This document shows, piece by piece, positions 1-9,168 of a stretch of DNA of 64,000 bases; the stretch's first letter is position 1; each line of letters starts with the position of its first letter. Under the pieces are notes generated by a model, which was not told the origin of the DNA, searched no databases, and saw only the letters and a program-made list of their open reading frames with translations. Made by a program: the position numbers and the translations under genes. This DNA comes from Deltaproteobacteria bacterium (GTDB lineage: Bacteria > Desulfobacterota > Binatia > UBA9968 > JAJDTQ01), in assembly GCA_028818755.1 (NCBI GenBank), contig JAPPNF010000186.1, positions 1 through 64,000 of the forward strand. Reading direction: 5' to 3'.

Positions 1-1
1 C

Positions 2-667
2 GGCGACACGGCGACGCTCGACGTTGCTCCCCGCTTCGCGGACCCCGACGGGGACGCGCTGACCTACGGCGCGTCGTCGTCGAACCCCTCGGTGGCCGCC
101 GTCTCGGTTTCCGGCTCGACGGTCGCCGTCGCCGCGCTCGCAACCGGCTCCGCCACGATCACGGTCTCCGCCTCCGATCCGGGAGGGCTCACGGCCGCCC
201 AGACCTTCGAGGCCACCGTCATGGCCCCTGGACCGGATCTCACGTTCACGGGCGTGTCGCCGGCCTCCGCTACGCTCGCGCCGGGCAGATCGGCGACCTT
301 CACGTTCGCCATCCGCAACCAGGGAACCATCGTGTCAGGCGCGACCACGATCCGCGCAATGAGGTCCCCGAATCCGATCATCAGCGGTCGCGACACGGAG
401 ATTGGGGCGTATCCGCTCGCGGCGTTGGGCGCGAAGCAGGAACGCGCGTTTCCGCTCACGATCTCGGTCGACGCGGGCAGTGCCGCGGGCACCGTATACA
501 TCGGCATGTGCGTCGATGCCGTCACCGAGGAATCCAACACGCGCAACAACTGCTCCGATGGCGCTCGGCTGACGATCGCCGCGCCCTCGGCCGGGCGCGG
601 GCTGGTTGCCGGCGACCAGTCGGTCATCCGCATCCGGGCGTACGCCTCGCCGACCGGCGGGTGGTGA
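2..667 (+). CDS. Ig/cadherin-like plus CARDB-like surface protein, 5' partial
   Basis: The reading frame is open from the first bases of the window, so the N-terminus is missing. About 221 residues remain. The first ~75 form an Ig/cadherin-like module with the DADGD-type calcium-binding look (ADPDGDALTY) and the end motif ASDPGGLTAAQTF. The next ~110 resemble a CARDB adhesion module (PDLTFTGVSPASATLAPG, then NQGT, ending in NTRNNCSD). The same Ig module recurs in the genes at 4812 and 5502. It is probably exported and extracellular, with a structural or adhesive role. The substrate and full length are unknown. The next gene starts 25 bases after its stop, so they are probably co-transcribed. 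Confidence 0.75.
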   Translation, partial: GDTATLDVAPRFADPDGDALTYGASSSNPSVAAVSVSGSTVAVAALATGSATITVSASDPGGLTAAQTFEATVMAPGPDLTFTGVSPASATLAPGRSATFTFAIRNQGTIVSGATTIRAMRSPNPIISGRDTEIGAYPLAALGAKQERAFPLTISVDAGSAAGTVYIGMCVDAVTEESNTRNNCSDGARLTIAAPSAGRGLVAGDQSVIRIRAYASPTGGW

Positions 668-692
668 GAAGAAAGGGCAAGGACTGGACGAG

Positions 693-3600
693 ATGAGAAG
701 CGTAACTCCCCTGCATGGCACGCGGCAACGGACGAGGTGGAGCGCGTGGCGGGCGAGCGTTCGGGCTGCCGCGCTCATGGCGGTTTCTTGGGTTGCCGCC
801 TGCGCCGACGAGCCGGTCGTCGGTCCAACGGAGGCGGCAGTTGCATCCGATGCCACACCCGGCGCGATGGCCATGGCGCGGGCCAGCGACCGCGACATCC
901 TCGTCGCGCTGTACGAGGCGACGGACGGGGCGAACTGGCGGGACAACACCAACTGGCTGACCGAGAAGCCCCTTGGGGAGTGGTACGGCGTCCTAACGGA
1001 TGCGGCTGGACGGGTGACCGCACTCATCCTCGATGAGAATCACCTGTCCGGCGCCATCCCGCCCGGCTTGGGCGGACTGGTCGAACTCGACAGTCTGTTG
1101 CTTGGGGCGAACGGGCTGACCGGACCCATCCCCGCCGAACTGGGTCGGCTGGCCAATCTCAAGTCACTGGACCTGCGAGCCAATGGTCTGACCGGTCCGA
1201 TCCCAGCGGAGCTCGGCGACTTGGCGGAATTGGACGCGATCCAACTCCACTACAACCAACTGACCGGTCCGATTCCGGCCGAACTGGGAAGGCTGTCCAA
1301 GCTCCGGGTTCTGGCCATCTATAGGAACCGGCTGTCGGGGGCGGTGCCCTCGGAACTGGGTAGGCTCGGCGGCCTCCGTCAACTCTACCTTGAACAGAAC
1401 CAACTTTCTGGCGTGATACCTTTGAGCTTCGCGGGCCTGAGCTTGGTCGTTTTTTTCTTCGAGGAAAACGCGGGTCTATGCCTTCCGCCCGGCTTGGTCG
1501 GTTGGTTCGAAGGCATCTGGGAGGGACATGGTCCCACCTGCTCCGCCGGGGACGCGGAGGTGCTCCGGGCGCTGTACGAGGCGGCGGACGGCGGCCGCTG
1601 GGCGAACTCCCAGGGCTGGCTCGGCAACGACCCCTTGAGCGAATGGTACGGGGTCGAGACTGATTCCACCGGCCGGGTTGTGGCCTTGGATCTCGCCGAC
1701 AACGGCCTTTCTGGCCGCCTGCCCGCGAGCTTGGGCAACCTTGTTTCGATGATCCGTCTCCGGATCGGCGACAATCCCGATCTGTCGGGGGGGTTGCCGA
1801 CCTTGCTCGCCCGCACGCCGCTCGAAGAGTTGCTCTACGCGAACACGGGCCTGTGCGCTCCGGTCGAGGCGTGGTTCCAAGAGTGGCTCGGCACCGTTGG
1901 GCAGCACGAGGGCACGGGGCTGCTTTGTCCCCCCCTTTCCGACCGCGAGATCCTCGCGGCGCTGTACGAGACGACCGATGGGGCCAACTGGGAGGAGTCC
2001 GGCAACTGGGTCACCGACGCTCCGCTCGGAGAGTGGCACGGCGTGGAGACCAACGCGGAGGGACGGGTTGTGAACCTGGATCTCAGGTGGAACGGGCTGC
2101 GCGGGCCGATCCCTCCCGAGTTGGGCGGGCTGTCCGAACTGGATACCCTGATCCTCTTTGCCAACCGGCTTTCAGGACCGATCCCACCGGAGTTGGGCAA
2201 CTTGGCCGAAGTCAGGCTCGTCGTCTTGGCGGCAAACGACCTGGAGGGGCCGATCCCACCGGAGTTGGGCGGGTTGGCCAGTGTGGAAGAACTGCATCTC
2301 AACGGAAACCAACTGACCTCCGCCCCCCCGGAGCTTGGTCGCCTGAGCACACTGAAGGCTCTGGCGCTCGCCAACAACCCGCTCACGTCGATTCCACGCG
2401 AGCTGGGCGACTTGACGAACTTGGAGCTACTGTTCCTCTACGCCAACCAGTTGACTTCCATCCCGCCGGAACTGGGCAATCTGGACAACCTCAGACGACT
2501 GGATCTCGACCGGAATCGGCTGACATCCATCCCGCCGGAACTGGGCCGCCTGGCCAACCTTTCGTGGCTGTTTCTGGCGGGGAATCGCCTAACCTCCCTT
2601 CCGGTGGAATTGCGTGGGCTGTCTCGGCTGTTGTTGCTGGATCTGGGATCGAACGAGTTCAAGTCGTTCCCGTCGCCGTTGGCCGAGTTGCCCATATTGC
2701 GAGAGCTGTATCTGGACCGGAACCACCTGACGCACATTCCCTCCGGACTTGGCAGCGCGACCGGTGCGACACGGCTTGACTTCTCCCAAACCGTCCAAGC
2801 ACCGGCTCAATCCGAGAGGTGGAGCGAATCGGACGATCCTTGGCGGCTGGATCCAGATGAGGACTGGTCGAGAGATAGCTTTCGGAAGCGGGACCGGCTG
2901 GTTGCCTTGCGGGCCGGGGCGGCATCCGGTGCAACCCGGTCGTCACCGGACGCGCGGACGCGTGCGGGGGCCTTTCCGAGTCTCGATGTACTCGATCTCT
3001 CGTCCAACGAACTGAGCGGCCCGCTGCCGGCGGGGCTGCTAGAATTCACGGGCATCGCGAGCCTGGGCCTTGCCGGCAACTCCGGCCTGTCCGGTCCCCT
3101 TCCCCTGGGCCTGACGGCGCTGGAGCGCCTCAATGACCTGCACACGACCGGGACCGGGCTCTGCGCCCCGGCGGACCCGGAGCTCCTCGATTGGCTCGAT
3201 GGCGTGACGCGGCAGCGGGTCGCGCTCTGCGCCGCCGCCGGAGGCGCAGCCGCCTACCTGACGCAAGCCGTCCAGTCCCTTGAGTTTCCGGTGCCGCTGG
3301 TCGCGGGCGAGCCGGCGTTGCTGCGCGTGTTCGTGACCGCCCAGCGCGCCGCCGGGGCGCGCATGCCGCCGGTTCGAGCCACCTTCTACTTGGACGGAGC
3401 CGTCATCCATAGGGCGGAGATTCCCGGAACGTCCGATCCCATTCCGGCGGCGGTCAACGAAGGCTCCCTCTCTGGCTCCGCGAACGCGGAGATCCCCGGC
3501 CGGGTGATCCAGCCCGGCCTGGAGGTCGTGATCGAGCCGGACCCGGAGGGGACGCTCGATCCGGCGCTGGGCGTGGTCAGGCGCATCCCCGCCGTGGGCC

Positions 3601-4730
3601 GCATGGCGGTGGACGTGCGCGCGATGCCGGTCTTCGAGGTGACGCTTGTGCCGTTCATTTGGGAGGAGAATCACGATCCCTCGATCATCGACACGGTTGC
3701 CGCGATGGCCGCCGACCCGGAGGGCCACGAACTGTTCGAGCGCACGCACCTGCTGTTGCCGGTCTCCGAGATCGACGCGACGGCGCACCCGCCCGTAGCG
3801 ACGTCCACCAACGACGGGTTCGAACTTCTCCGTGAGGTCGAGATGATCCGGGTCGCCGAGGGCGGACGCGGCCACTACCTGGCGGTCATGGCACCCCCGA
3901 CGACCCCGGTTGGTCTCGGCGGCGTGGCGTACGACATCGGAAGCTGGTCCAGTTTCTCGATCCTCGACTCCGAGGTCATCGCGCACGAGTTCGGGCACAA
4001 CCGCAACCTGTACCACGCGCCGTGCGGCGGAGCGGGCGGTCCGGACCGGTACTATCCCTACGGGAGGGGCAACATCGGCGCGTGGGGCTACGACTTCGGC
4101 TCCGGCGAACTCGTGCCCCCGGGCCAGCCGGACTTCATGTCCTATTGCGAGCCCACCTGGACGAGCGACTACCAGTTCACGAACGCCGTCCGCTACCGCC
4201 TCGAAACCGAGACCGGCTCCATCCTGATCGCCGCGGCCGACGCCGCCCAAGCCGCCTCCGGCCGCGCCCTGATGCTCTGGGGCGGCTTGGACGGCGAAGG
4301 CGTGCCGCGCCTCAGGCCCTCCTTCTTCATCGACGCCCCGCCCGCGCTGCCGGAGGCCGACGGGCCCTGGTCGCTCACCGGGACGGACGTCGCGGGCACG
4401 GTGCTGTTCTCGCTGTCCTTCGCCATGTCGGAGTTCACCGACACCGACGACCGGCGCGCCGGGTTCTCGTTCGCCGTGCCGGTGACATGGACGGAGGAGC
4501 TGGCGGACATCACGCTGCAAGGCCCGGATGGCTCGATTGCCCTCGACCGCGACACCGACCTGCCCAAGACCGTCCTGCGCGACCCGGCGACCGGCCGGAT
4601 CCGGGGCATCCTCGACGGAGTGCCGCAACCGGCGGCCCCGGGCACGGCCGCGGCCGTCGCGGCGGACGGCCAAGACCTCCAGATCCTCTTCAGCCGCGGG
4701 ATCCCGAACCGTGGGAGCGAACATCGATGA
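693..4730 (+). CDS. Leucine-rich-repeat lipoprotein with C-terminal metzincin-like protease domain
   Basis: This is a predicted surface lipoprotein of 1345 residues. I chose ATG 693 because it gives an arginine-rich signal sequence ending in a lipobox (VAAC, Cys37); an upstream ATG at 606 would overlap the previous gene. A module (LYEATDGANW...EWYGV) begins near residues 66, 288 and 417, each time followed by leucine-rich repeats. The first two runs are plant-type (LSGxIPxELGxL). The third shifts to LTSIPPELGRLxNL repeats. A hydrophilic stretch of about 60 residues near base 2775-2975 interrupts the LRRs. The C-terminal third has HEFGHNRNLYH near residue 1098 and a downstream DFMSYC that looks like a metzincin Met-turn. 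The third zinc ligand is present, but the usual Gly of HExxHxxGxxH is Asn. Likely an extracellular zinc protease with LRR recognition; the substrate is unknown. Confidence 0.85.
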   Translation: MRSVTPLHGTRQRTRWSAWRASVRAAALMAVSWVAACADEPVVGPTEAAVASDATPGAMAMARASDRDILVALYEATDGANWRDNTNWLTEKPLGEWYGVLTDAAGRVTALILDENHLSGAIPPGLGGLVELDSLLLGANGLTGPIPAELGRLANLKSLDLRANGLTGPIPAELGDLAELDAIQLHYNQLTGPIPAELGRLSKLRVLAIYRNRLSGAVPSELGRLGGLRQLYLEQNQLSGVIPLSFAGLSLVVFFFEENAGLCLPPGLVGWFEGIWEGHGPTCSAGDAEVLRALYEAADGGRWANSQGWLGNDPLSEWYGVETDSTGRVVALDLADNGLSGRLPASLGNLVSMIRLRIGDNPDLSGGLPTLLARTPLEELLYANTGLCAPVEAWFQEWLGTVGQHEGTGLLCPPLSDREILAALYETTDGANWEESGNWVTDAPLGEWHGVETNAEGRVVNLDLRWNGLRGPIPPELGGLSELDTLILFANRLSGPIPPELGNLAEVRLVVLAANDLEGPIPPELGGLASVEELHLNGNQLTSAPPELGRLSTLKALALANNPLTSIPRELGDLTNLELLFLYANQLTSIPPELGNLDNLRRLDLDRNRLTSIPPELGRLANLSWLFLAGNRLTSLPVELRGLSRLLLLDLGSNEFKSFPSPLAELPILRELYLDRNHLTHIPSGLGSATGATRLDFSQTVQAPAQSERWSESDDPWRLDPDEDWSRDSFRKRDRLVALRAGAASGATRSSPDARTRAGAFPSLDVLDLSSNELSGPLPAGLLEFTGIASLGLAGNSGLSGPLPLGLTALERLNDLHTTGTGLCAPADPELLDWLDGVTRQRVALCAAAGGAAAYLTQAVQSLEFPVPLVAGEPALLRVFVTAQRAAGARMPPVRATFYLDGAVIHRAEIPGTSDPIPAAVNEGSLSGSANAEIPGRVIQPGLEVVIEPDPEGTLDPALGVVRRIPAVGRMAVDVRAMPVFEVTLVPFIWEENHDPSIIDTVAAMAADPEGHELFERTHLLLPVSEIDATAHPPVATSTNDGFELLREVEMIRVAEGGRGHYLAVMAPPTTPVGLGGVAYDIGSWSSFSILDSEVIAHEFGHNRNLYHAPCGGAGGPDRYYPYGRGNIGAWGYDFGSGELVPPGQPDFMSYCEPTWTSDYQFTNAVRYRLETETGSILIAAADAAQAASGRALMLWGGLDGEGVPRLRPSFFIDAPPALPEADGPWSLTGTDVAGTVLFSLSFAMSEFTDTDDRRAGFSFAVPVTWTEELADITLQGPDGSIALDRDTDLPKTVLRDPATGRIRGILDGVPQPAAPGTAAAVAADGQDLQILFSRGIPNRGSEHR

Positions 4731-4811
4731 ACGCCCGTCCCGCGCCCGACATTCATCGCGTGCCGCATTTGCCGGCGACGCGCACTGCTCTTTCGTGAAA
4801 GAACCGAGCCG

Positions 4812-5465
4812 ATGAAGAAACTGACTCCCCTCGCATGTCTTGTGCTCCTGACCGGTTGCGAGGATCCGCTTCCGCCGGCGGCGTGCGGAGCCTCCGCGTC
4901 GATGGAGACCGTCATCGAAAGGACCGAGACGGCGAGCGTGTGCTTCGAGGACCCGAACATGGACATGCTGACCCTGACAGCGCAGTCCGCGAATCCCGGC
5001 GTCGCCACCGCTTCGCTAGTCGGCGACCAGTTGTCCGTGACCGGGGTCGACGAGGGATCCACGACGGTCACGGTCACCGCCACCGATCCCGGTGGCCTTA
5101 CGGGGACTTCGGTCTTCCCGGTGACCGTCAAGCGCGCCATTGACGTTGTCGTGGCGAGCTGCGAAGGCGAGCGGCAGGGGAGCAGGTTCTCGGTGGAGAT
5201 TCGCGGAAGGGCCACCGCCAACACGGCCGTCGAAGATCTCGTTTTCGTAGGTTACGTCGACAACTCGATCGTTGGAAGAGACTTTCTGGGTCGAATGAGC
5301 AAGAATGAGACCGAGTCCATTCGAATCACGGGCACAATCGGGTCCATCGGTTCAGGAGTTTGCCGGCTGCGTTGGGCATGGAACTGGGGAGACGCCGGCG
5401 GCGACATCGCAACCCACCGCTCTCTCGACCTCGGCTCGACCGTGATCACGATCCGCGACCGCTGA
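4812..5465 (+). CDS. Small Ig-like domain lipoprotein
   Basis: The product is 217 residues with a short signal and lipobox (LLTGC, Cys near residue 17). Residues ~30-105 form a single Ig/cadherin-like module ending TATDPGGLTGTSVF, related to those in the flanking genes. The remainder is a beta-rich domain with two cysteines (VVASCEGERQ and GVCRLRW) that resembles no family I know. It lies 81 bases after the LRR-protease gene and 36 before the next Ig gene, all in the same direction, so a surface-protein operon is likely. Function unknown. Confidence 0.7.
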   Translation: MKKLTPLACLVLLTGCEDPLPPAACGASASMETVIERTETASVCFEDPNMDMLTLTAQSANPGVATASLVGDQLSVTGVDEGSTTVTVTATDPGGLTGTSVFPVTVKRAIDVVVASCEGERQGSRFSVEIRGRATANTAVEDLVFVGYVDNSIVGRDFLGRMSKNETESIRITGTIGSIGSGVCRLRWAWNWGDAGGDIATHRSLDLGSTVITIRDR

Positions 5466-5501
5466 TGCCGACAGTTAGTAGTTAAGCCAAAGGAAGATGT
5501 C

Positions 5502-6677
5502 ATGAACGAACCAGCCGTATTCCGCAAACCCCATCCCGCAAGAGGTATCCGCACCGCAGCCGTCGTCGTGCTCGTGACCGTGTGGCCATGGGCGCTGGAA
5601 GCTGCCCAGAATCCCCGGGCGCCCGAGGCGGTAGGCTCCATTCCCGCACGGACGATCGCGGCCGGCCAGTCCGCGCGCTTCGACCTGGCGCCGTACTTCA
5701 ACGACGCCGACGGGGATGCGCTGGCGTACGCGGCCACAGTCTCGGACGCCGCGGTCGCCACGGTTTCCGTGTCGGACGACATCCTCACCGTCGCGGGCGT
5801 GGCGCCCGGGACGGTGGTCGTGACGGTTTTCGCCAGCGATCCCGGCGGTCTTTCGGCCACCCAGCGGACCGAAGTCACGATCGAAGCGCCCAACCGGGCA
5901 CCGGAGCCCGTCGGGTCGATCCCCGGCCAGTTCCTTGCTCCGGGTCAGTGGGTATCGATCGGTGTGTCCTCCTATTTCAACGACCCGGAGGGGGATGTCC
6001 TCAGTTTTTCCGCGACGACATCCGACGCATCCGTGGCCGGCGTCGAGGTTTCCGGCGACATCGTCACCATCACGCAAACGGGTTCGGGAACAGCGATCGT
6101 CAACGCGGTCGCGCGTGATCCGGGCGGTCTCTCAGCCCAGCAGAGCATTCCGGTATCTGCGGGTTCGGACCGGCCGATGCCCGACCCGGAACGTTCCGAA
6201 ACCGAGCCGCCCGAAACCGTGCAACCCGAGCCAACCCAACTCCAGCGTACACAACCCGGCACGGCCGCCACATCCGAAATGCTGCTCCGGTACCAGAGCG
6301 AGAAGCGCAACCAAGCCGTGGCGTTGCTCATCGAGTGGTTCATTCCCGTAGTGGGGCATGCATATGCCGGGGACGCAAGTGCGGGCTTGCTGCCGGCCGG
6401 CGTTTCCGTCGGCGGTCTCGCCCTGGCGGTCGGCGGAGCCGTTAGCTGCATCGATTTCAACTCCTGTGAGGGAGGCGCTGCGGCAGCAGTCGCCACAGGC
6501 CTGGTCGCTGCAGTTGGTGGCAGAATTTGGGGCATGGTCTCTGCATACGGGACCGCGGGGAGGACCAACCGGGAATTACGGCAACGACTCGGCCTGGGAG
6601 ATGTCGTCAGCTCGCTGATCGTCATGCCCGACCCGACGCAAGGACGCTACCGGGTGGGTATGGCCCTTCGCTTCTGA
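5502..6677 (+). CDS. Exported protein with two Ig/cadherin-like repeats and hydrophobic C-terminal domain
   Basis: The product is 391 residues. A signal peptide (about residues 1-35, cleavage near LEA-AQN) is followed by two similar ~85-residue modules, each opening with (A/E)PVGSIP and containing YFND(A/P)(D/E)GD and ASDPGG/ARDPGG. A Glu/Pro/Gln-rich linker (about 220-255) leads to a C-terminal region with small-residue hydrophobic stretches (about 275-345), a CysX5Cys pair, and an end (YRVGMALRF) that looks like an outer-membrane beta-strand. I infer an envelope-anchored surface protein. An AGGAAG ribosome-binding site precedes ATG 5502. No enzymatic motif is visible. Confidence 0.7.
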   Translation: MNEPAVFRKPHPARGIRTAAVVVLVTVWPWALEAAQNPRAPEAVGSIPARTIAAGQSARFDLAPYFNDADGDALAYAATVSDAAVATVSVSDDILTVAGVAPGTVVVTVFASDPGGLSATQRTEVTIEAPNRAPEPVGSIPGQFLAPGQWVSIGVSSYFNDPEGDVLSFSATTSDASVAGVEVSGDIVTITQTGSGTAIVNAVARDPGGLSAQQSIPVSAGSDRPMPDPERSETEPPETVQPEPTQLQRTQPGTAATSEMLLRYQSEKRNQAVALLIEWFIPVVGHAYAGDASAGLLPAGVSVGGLALAVGGAVSCIDFNSCEGGAAAAVATGLVAAVGGRIWGMVSAYGTAGRTNRELRQRLGLGDVVSSLIVMPDPTQGRYRVGMALRF

Positions 6678-7033
6678 CGTTGTGTTCGGTTACGAATTCT
6701 CCCCGCCCCCGTCACCACGGTGCTCCCACGGCGCTACAGCGCTAGGCTCGTGAATCTGGTTCCCTCTTCCTAGTAGGGTCGGGGACCATGTCCCGAGTCG
6801 CAGGAGGATGTCCAGCGAGCCGACGTGGGTTGGTTGCGCCAATGAACTGGCTGAGCGTGTCGAGAGAGACGGCGAGCCAGCGGGCAGCCGAAAGAGGAAG
6901 GAGCGCCGGAGACGCCCAGGCGTCTCGGAGGCGGAGACCCGCTCGGGTTTGGTCGGCGGCCACGGCAAGGGGAGCCGGCCGAGCCCAGTGTCGAACGCGA
7001 AAGGGCGGTGCACGAACAATCGCGTTCGCCGTG
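6678..7033. other. Non-coding or degenerate stretch upstream of broken propeller gene
   Basis: About 356 bases lie between the Ig protein and the first plausible start of the frameshifted propeller gene. A plus-strand frame is open from 6788 but reads as Arg/Ser-rich low-complexity protein unlike any family I know, and no good start codon sits where the hydrophobic signal sequence begins (about 7019). It may hold the promoter and leader, or a further decayed 5' end of the propeller gene. Confidence 0.5.
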
Positions 7034-8126
7034 ATGATCCTGATCCACGGGTGCTGCCCAGAACCCGGCGAAACCGCCGCCGCAGACGCGGCGGGGCCGA
7101 CTCTCACTCCCGTCGACAGCATTCTGCTGCCAGAAGCCGATACGCTGTACATCGGCAATCCGTACTCGCCGGTCATCGACCCATTCGACGGGTCCTTCTA
7201 CATACCGGACATCTTCTCGGGAAGGCTCCTCAGGTTCCCGCGGGGACGGCAGCCTGATGCTTGTGTACGGACGGCCGGGAGAGGGACCGGGAGAGTTTCG
7301 CGGCGGCCCAAAGGTTCCGATGGTGCTCGACGATTCGACCGTAGCCGCACAGACCACAAGGTCGCGGCGAGTGAACATCTTCGACCGAGATACTGGCGAG
7401 GTCAGGCGGGTTGTGAACTTTCCCGCGCTGGGCGGAATCACTCCCCCGGTGGTGATCGGCGAAGATGTCTGGATGACCGATTTCGAGATTCGGCGTGAGA
7501 CATCGCTGACTCGTTGGCGACCGACCACGGACCAATTCACGAGCATGGGCGGACTCCCGGAGCAATACATCGCATCGCTCAAGAGTGACAACTGGTCGTA
7601 TGCGACTCGTTTTCGGATCGGTTCACTCGCATACGCTGGCGGACGGTTCGTGCAGGGCTGGTCGGGACTGGACGAGATGTTCGTCTTGAACCTGCGGGGC
7701 GAGGTGGTGGACACGCTGGACATCCCGGTGGCGAGGAGGAAGGGCGTTCCGGCCAACCTCCGGGAACGCATCGACATCGAGCACAGCCCGTTCCGCGAGC
7801 AGCTGGAGGAGAGTTCGCGACTCCGTCAACTATTCCCAATTCCGGGCGGCGGTTTCGCGTTCACGCACCACGATCAGACGGCCCTCCGGATGGAGCCGAT
7901 GCCCGTGCTGACCGCCAAAGTATGGGTCGGAGTCCTTTCACCAGACCTCTCACAGGCGTGCGTGGACACCCTCGTACCGTGCGACTTCGAGATTCGACCG
8001 ATGGAGACCTTCCGGGGCGATACGCTGTTTGTCCTGGACCGGCGAATCGACGATTCGGAGGAGCTTCAGACTTGGATTCTGATGTACTTGGTCTCAGACG
8101 AGGGGTGCGAGTGGCTGAGCACGTAG
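7034..8126 (+). pseudogene. Six-bladed beta-propeller protein, frameshifted
   Basis: Two overlapping frames together encode one propeller-type exported protein. The first part (hydrophobic IAFAVMILIHGCC, then SPVIDPFDGSFYIPDIFSGRLLRF) runs to about 7240. The second part continues as LMLVYGRPGEGPGEF to the stop at 8126. At 7239-7242 there is a run of four G. With three G the frame joins as FPRDGSLMLVYGRPGEG, the hallmark of this family, as also seen in the genes at 40702 and 48324. So a one-base insertion in a homopolymer breaks the gene, either genuinely or as a sequencing error. The true start is unclear because no good start codon precedes the signal sequence. Confidence 0.65.
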
Positions 8127-8280
8127 CCCGGAAGCTCTAAGTGCGGCCCCCGGCAGCGGTTGTTTGTCCCCTTCTTTTCTTGAACAGTGTCCCGCTTGAC
8201 GTGCAGGATCGCGACACTGGGAGACCGCGCGGTTGGATGCCTGAGGAGGAGGTCGGAGCAGTCAAGGCTGGTGCCTCAAA

Positions 8281-8375
8281 CGAGGTGCGGGACCTCCCCG
8301 CCAATCTACTCCGGCTTTCCCGCTTTCGCGGCTCGGTCCAGCAAGGTCCAGTACAGCCGATTCCCCGCCGGGATT
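8281..8375. repeat. Diverged repeat, copy 1
   Basis: This shares blocks with 9057-9140: CGCCAATC, TTTCCCGCTTT and TCCAGCAAGGTCCAGT occur in the same order and near-identical spacing. It ends immediately upstream of the IS110 transposase scrap. On the plus strand both copies translate to PPI-SGFPA---RSSKVQ. Whether that peptide is real is unknown. Confidence 0.55.
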
Positions 8376-8390
8376 CAGCCCCTTTCCATT

Positions 8391-8495
8391 CCGCCGAAGA
8401 AGCTGGTGGCGGTGGCGCTTGCCAAAAAGATGGCGCGGAGGGTCTGGGCACTGACGACGACGAAGGAGACCTACCGGGTTCGAACTGCCGCCTGA
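8391..8495 (+). mobile_element. Remnant of IS110/IS902-family transposase C-terminus
   Basis: The last ~34 codons of a plus-strand frame read KKLVAVALAKKMARRVWAL followed by TTTKETYR. This closely resembles the conserved tail of one IS110-type transposase subgroup (A-VALANKMAR--WALL---ETYR). Nothing upstream in this frame matches the RuvC-like or serine-containing parts of the enzyme, so only the 3' end of an element survives. The family assignment is from memory. Confidence 0.5.
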
Positions 8496-9056
8496 CCGAG
8501 CGGAGGAAGGAGAAGAAGCGAAAAGCAAAGAAGCTGTCGGGGAGGTGTGGGCAGCAGGAGGCAGGAACGGGCAAACGGTCGACAAGACGGGATCGGAAAA
8601 ACCAGTGTATGCTGATGGGCCTCTGAGCCCGCCAAGCCGATTTGGATCCGATCTCACGAACACCATACGGGCCCGCAGCCAAACAGCGCTGCATCAAGAG
8701 GACATACGACAATACTTGGCCAACTGCCACCAACTCGGTTCTGAATCCACGCTTGCCCAATCCGGGGGCGTCCACATACGATCTGAGTCGATCCTACGAC
8801 CCGTAGATTTCCCGAAAAGCTCCCGGAATGTCCCGAAACCGGCCTTTGAGCCCTTTGTGGAGTGTCGGCAGGTCGGCGACGGGCCCGTCGCTACGTGACG
8901 AGGCGGCCCCGCGCCCGATGGATTCCGTCAGTGCGGTCTGCGCACCCTTCGATCCCACGGTAGAGCCGGAAGTCAGGCAGGTCAGATCGCCGACGACTTG
9001 GCTTCCAGGACGAAGACAGGGAGGGCTTCCGGGAACATTGGCGAAGAGGCGGCGCG

Positions 9057-9140
9057 CGGTGCGAAAGTCCCGCCAATCAGGTCCGGGTTTCCCGCTTTGG
9101 GTGTACGATCCAGCAAGGTCCAGTCCATTGGCAGGAAACG
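9057..9140. repeat. Diverged repeat, copy 2
   Basis: This is the partner of 8281-8375, at roughly 70% identity over ~75 bases by eye, in the same orientation and about 780 bases apart. It ends just upstream of the BNR-protein start at 9169, so it may overlap that gene's promoter or leader region. Confidence 0.55.
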
Positions 9141-9168
9141 CAGATCGTGCAGCCCTGATTGAACTTAC

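Larger units (their letters stand above)
8127..9168. other. 1 kb degenerate region with transposase scrap and repeat pair
   Basis: I find no intact gene in this interval of about 1040 bases. It contains a short IS110-type transposase C-terminus (8391-8495) and two diverged copies of a ~85-base sequence (8281-8375 and 9057-9140). Small open frames exist on both strands but have no recognisable domain. The composition and the overlap of unrelated frames suggest a mobile-element graveyard between the broken propeller gene and the BNR protein. Confidence 0.55.

Noticed and set aside
3039-4724. 561-codon open frame on the minus strand
   Set aside because: Antisense to the protease part of the LRR gene, which has clear motifs; composition is that of a shadow frame.
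8466-8500. GGGTTCGAACTGCC resembling a tRNA T-arm
   Set aside because: No acceptor, D-arm or anticodon arm can be drawn around it, and it falls within the transposase remnant.
8141-8626. 161-codon plus-strand frame after the broken propeller gene
   Set aside because: It crosses the repeat and transposase scrap in a different frame and has no recognisable domain or ribosome-binding site.
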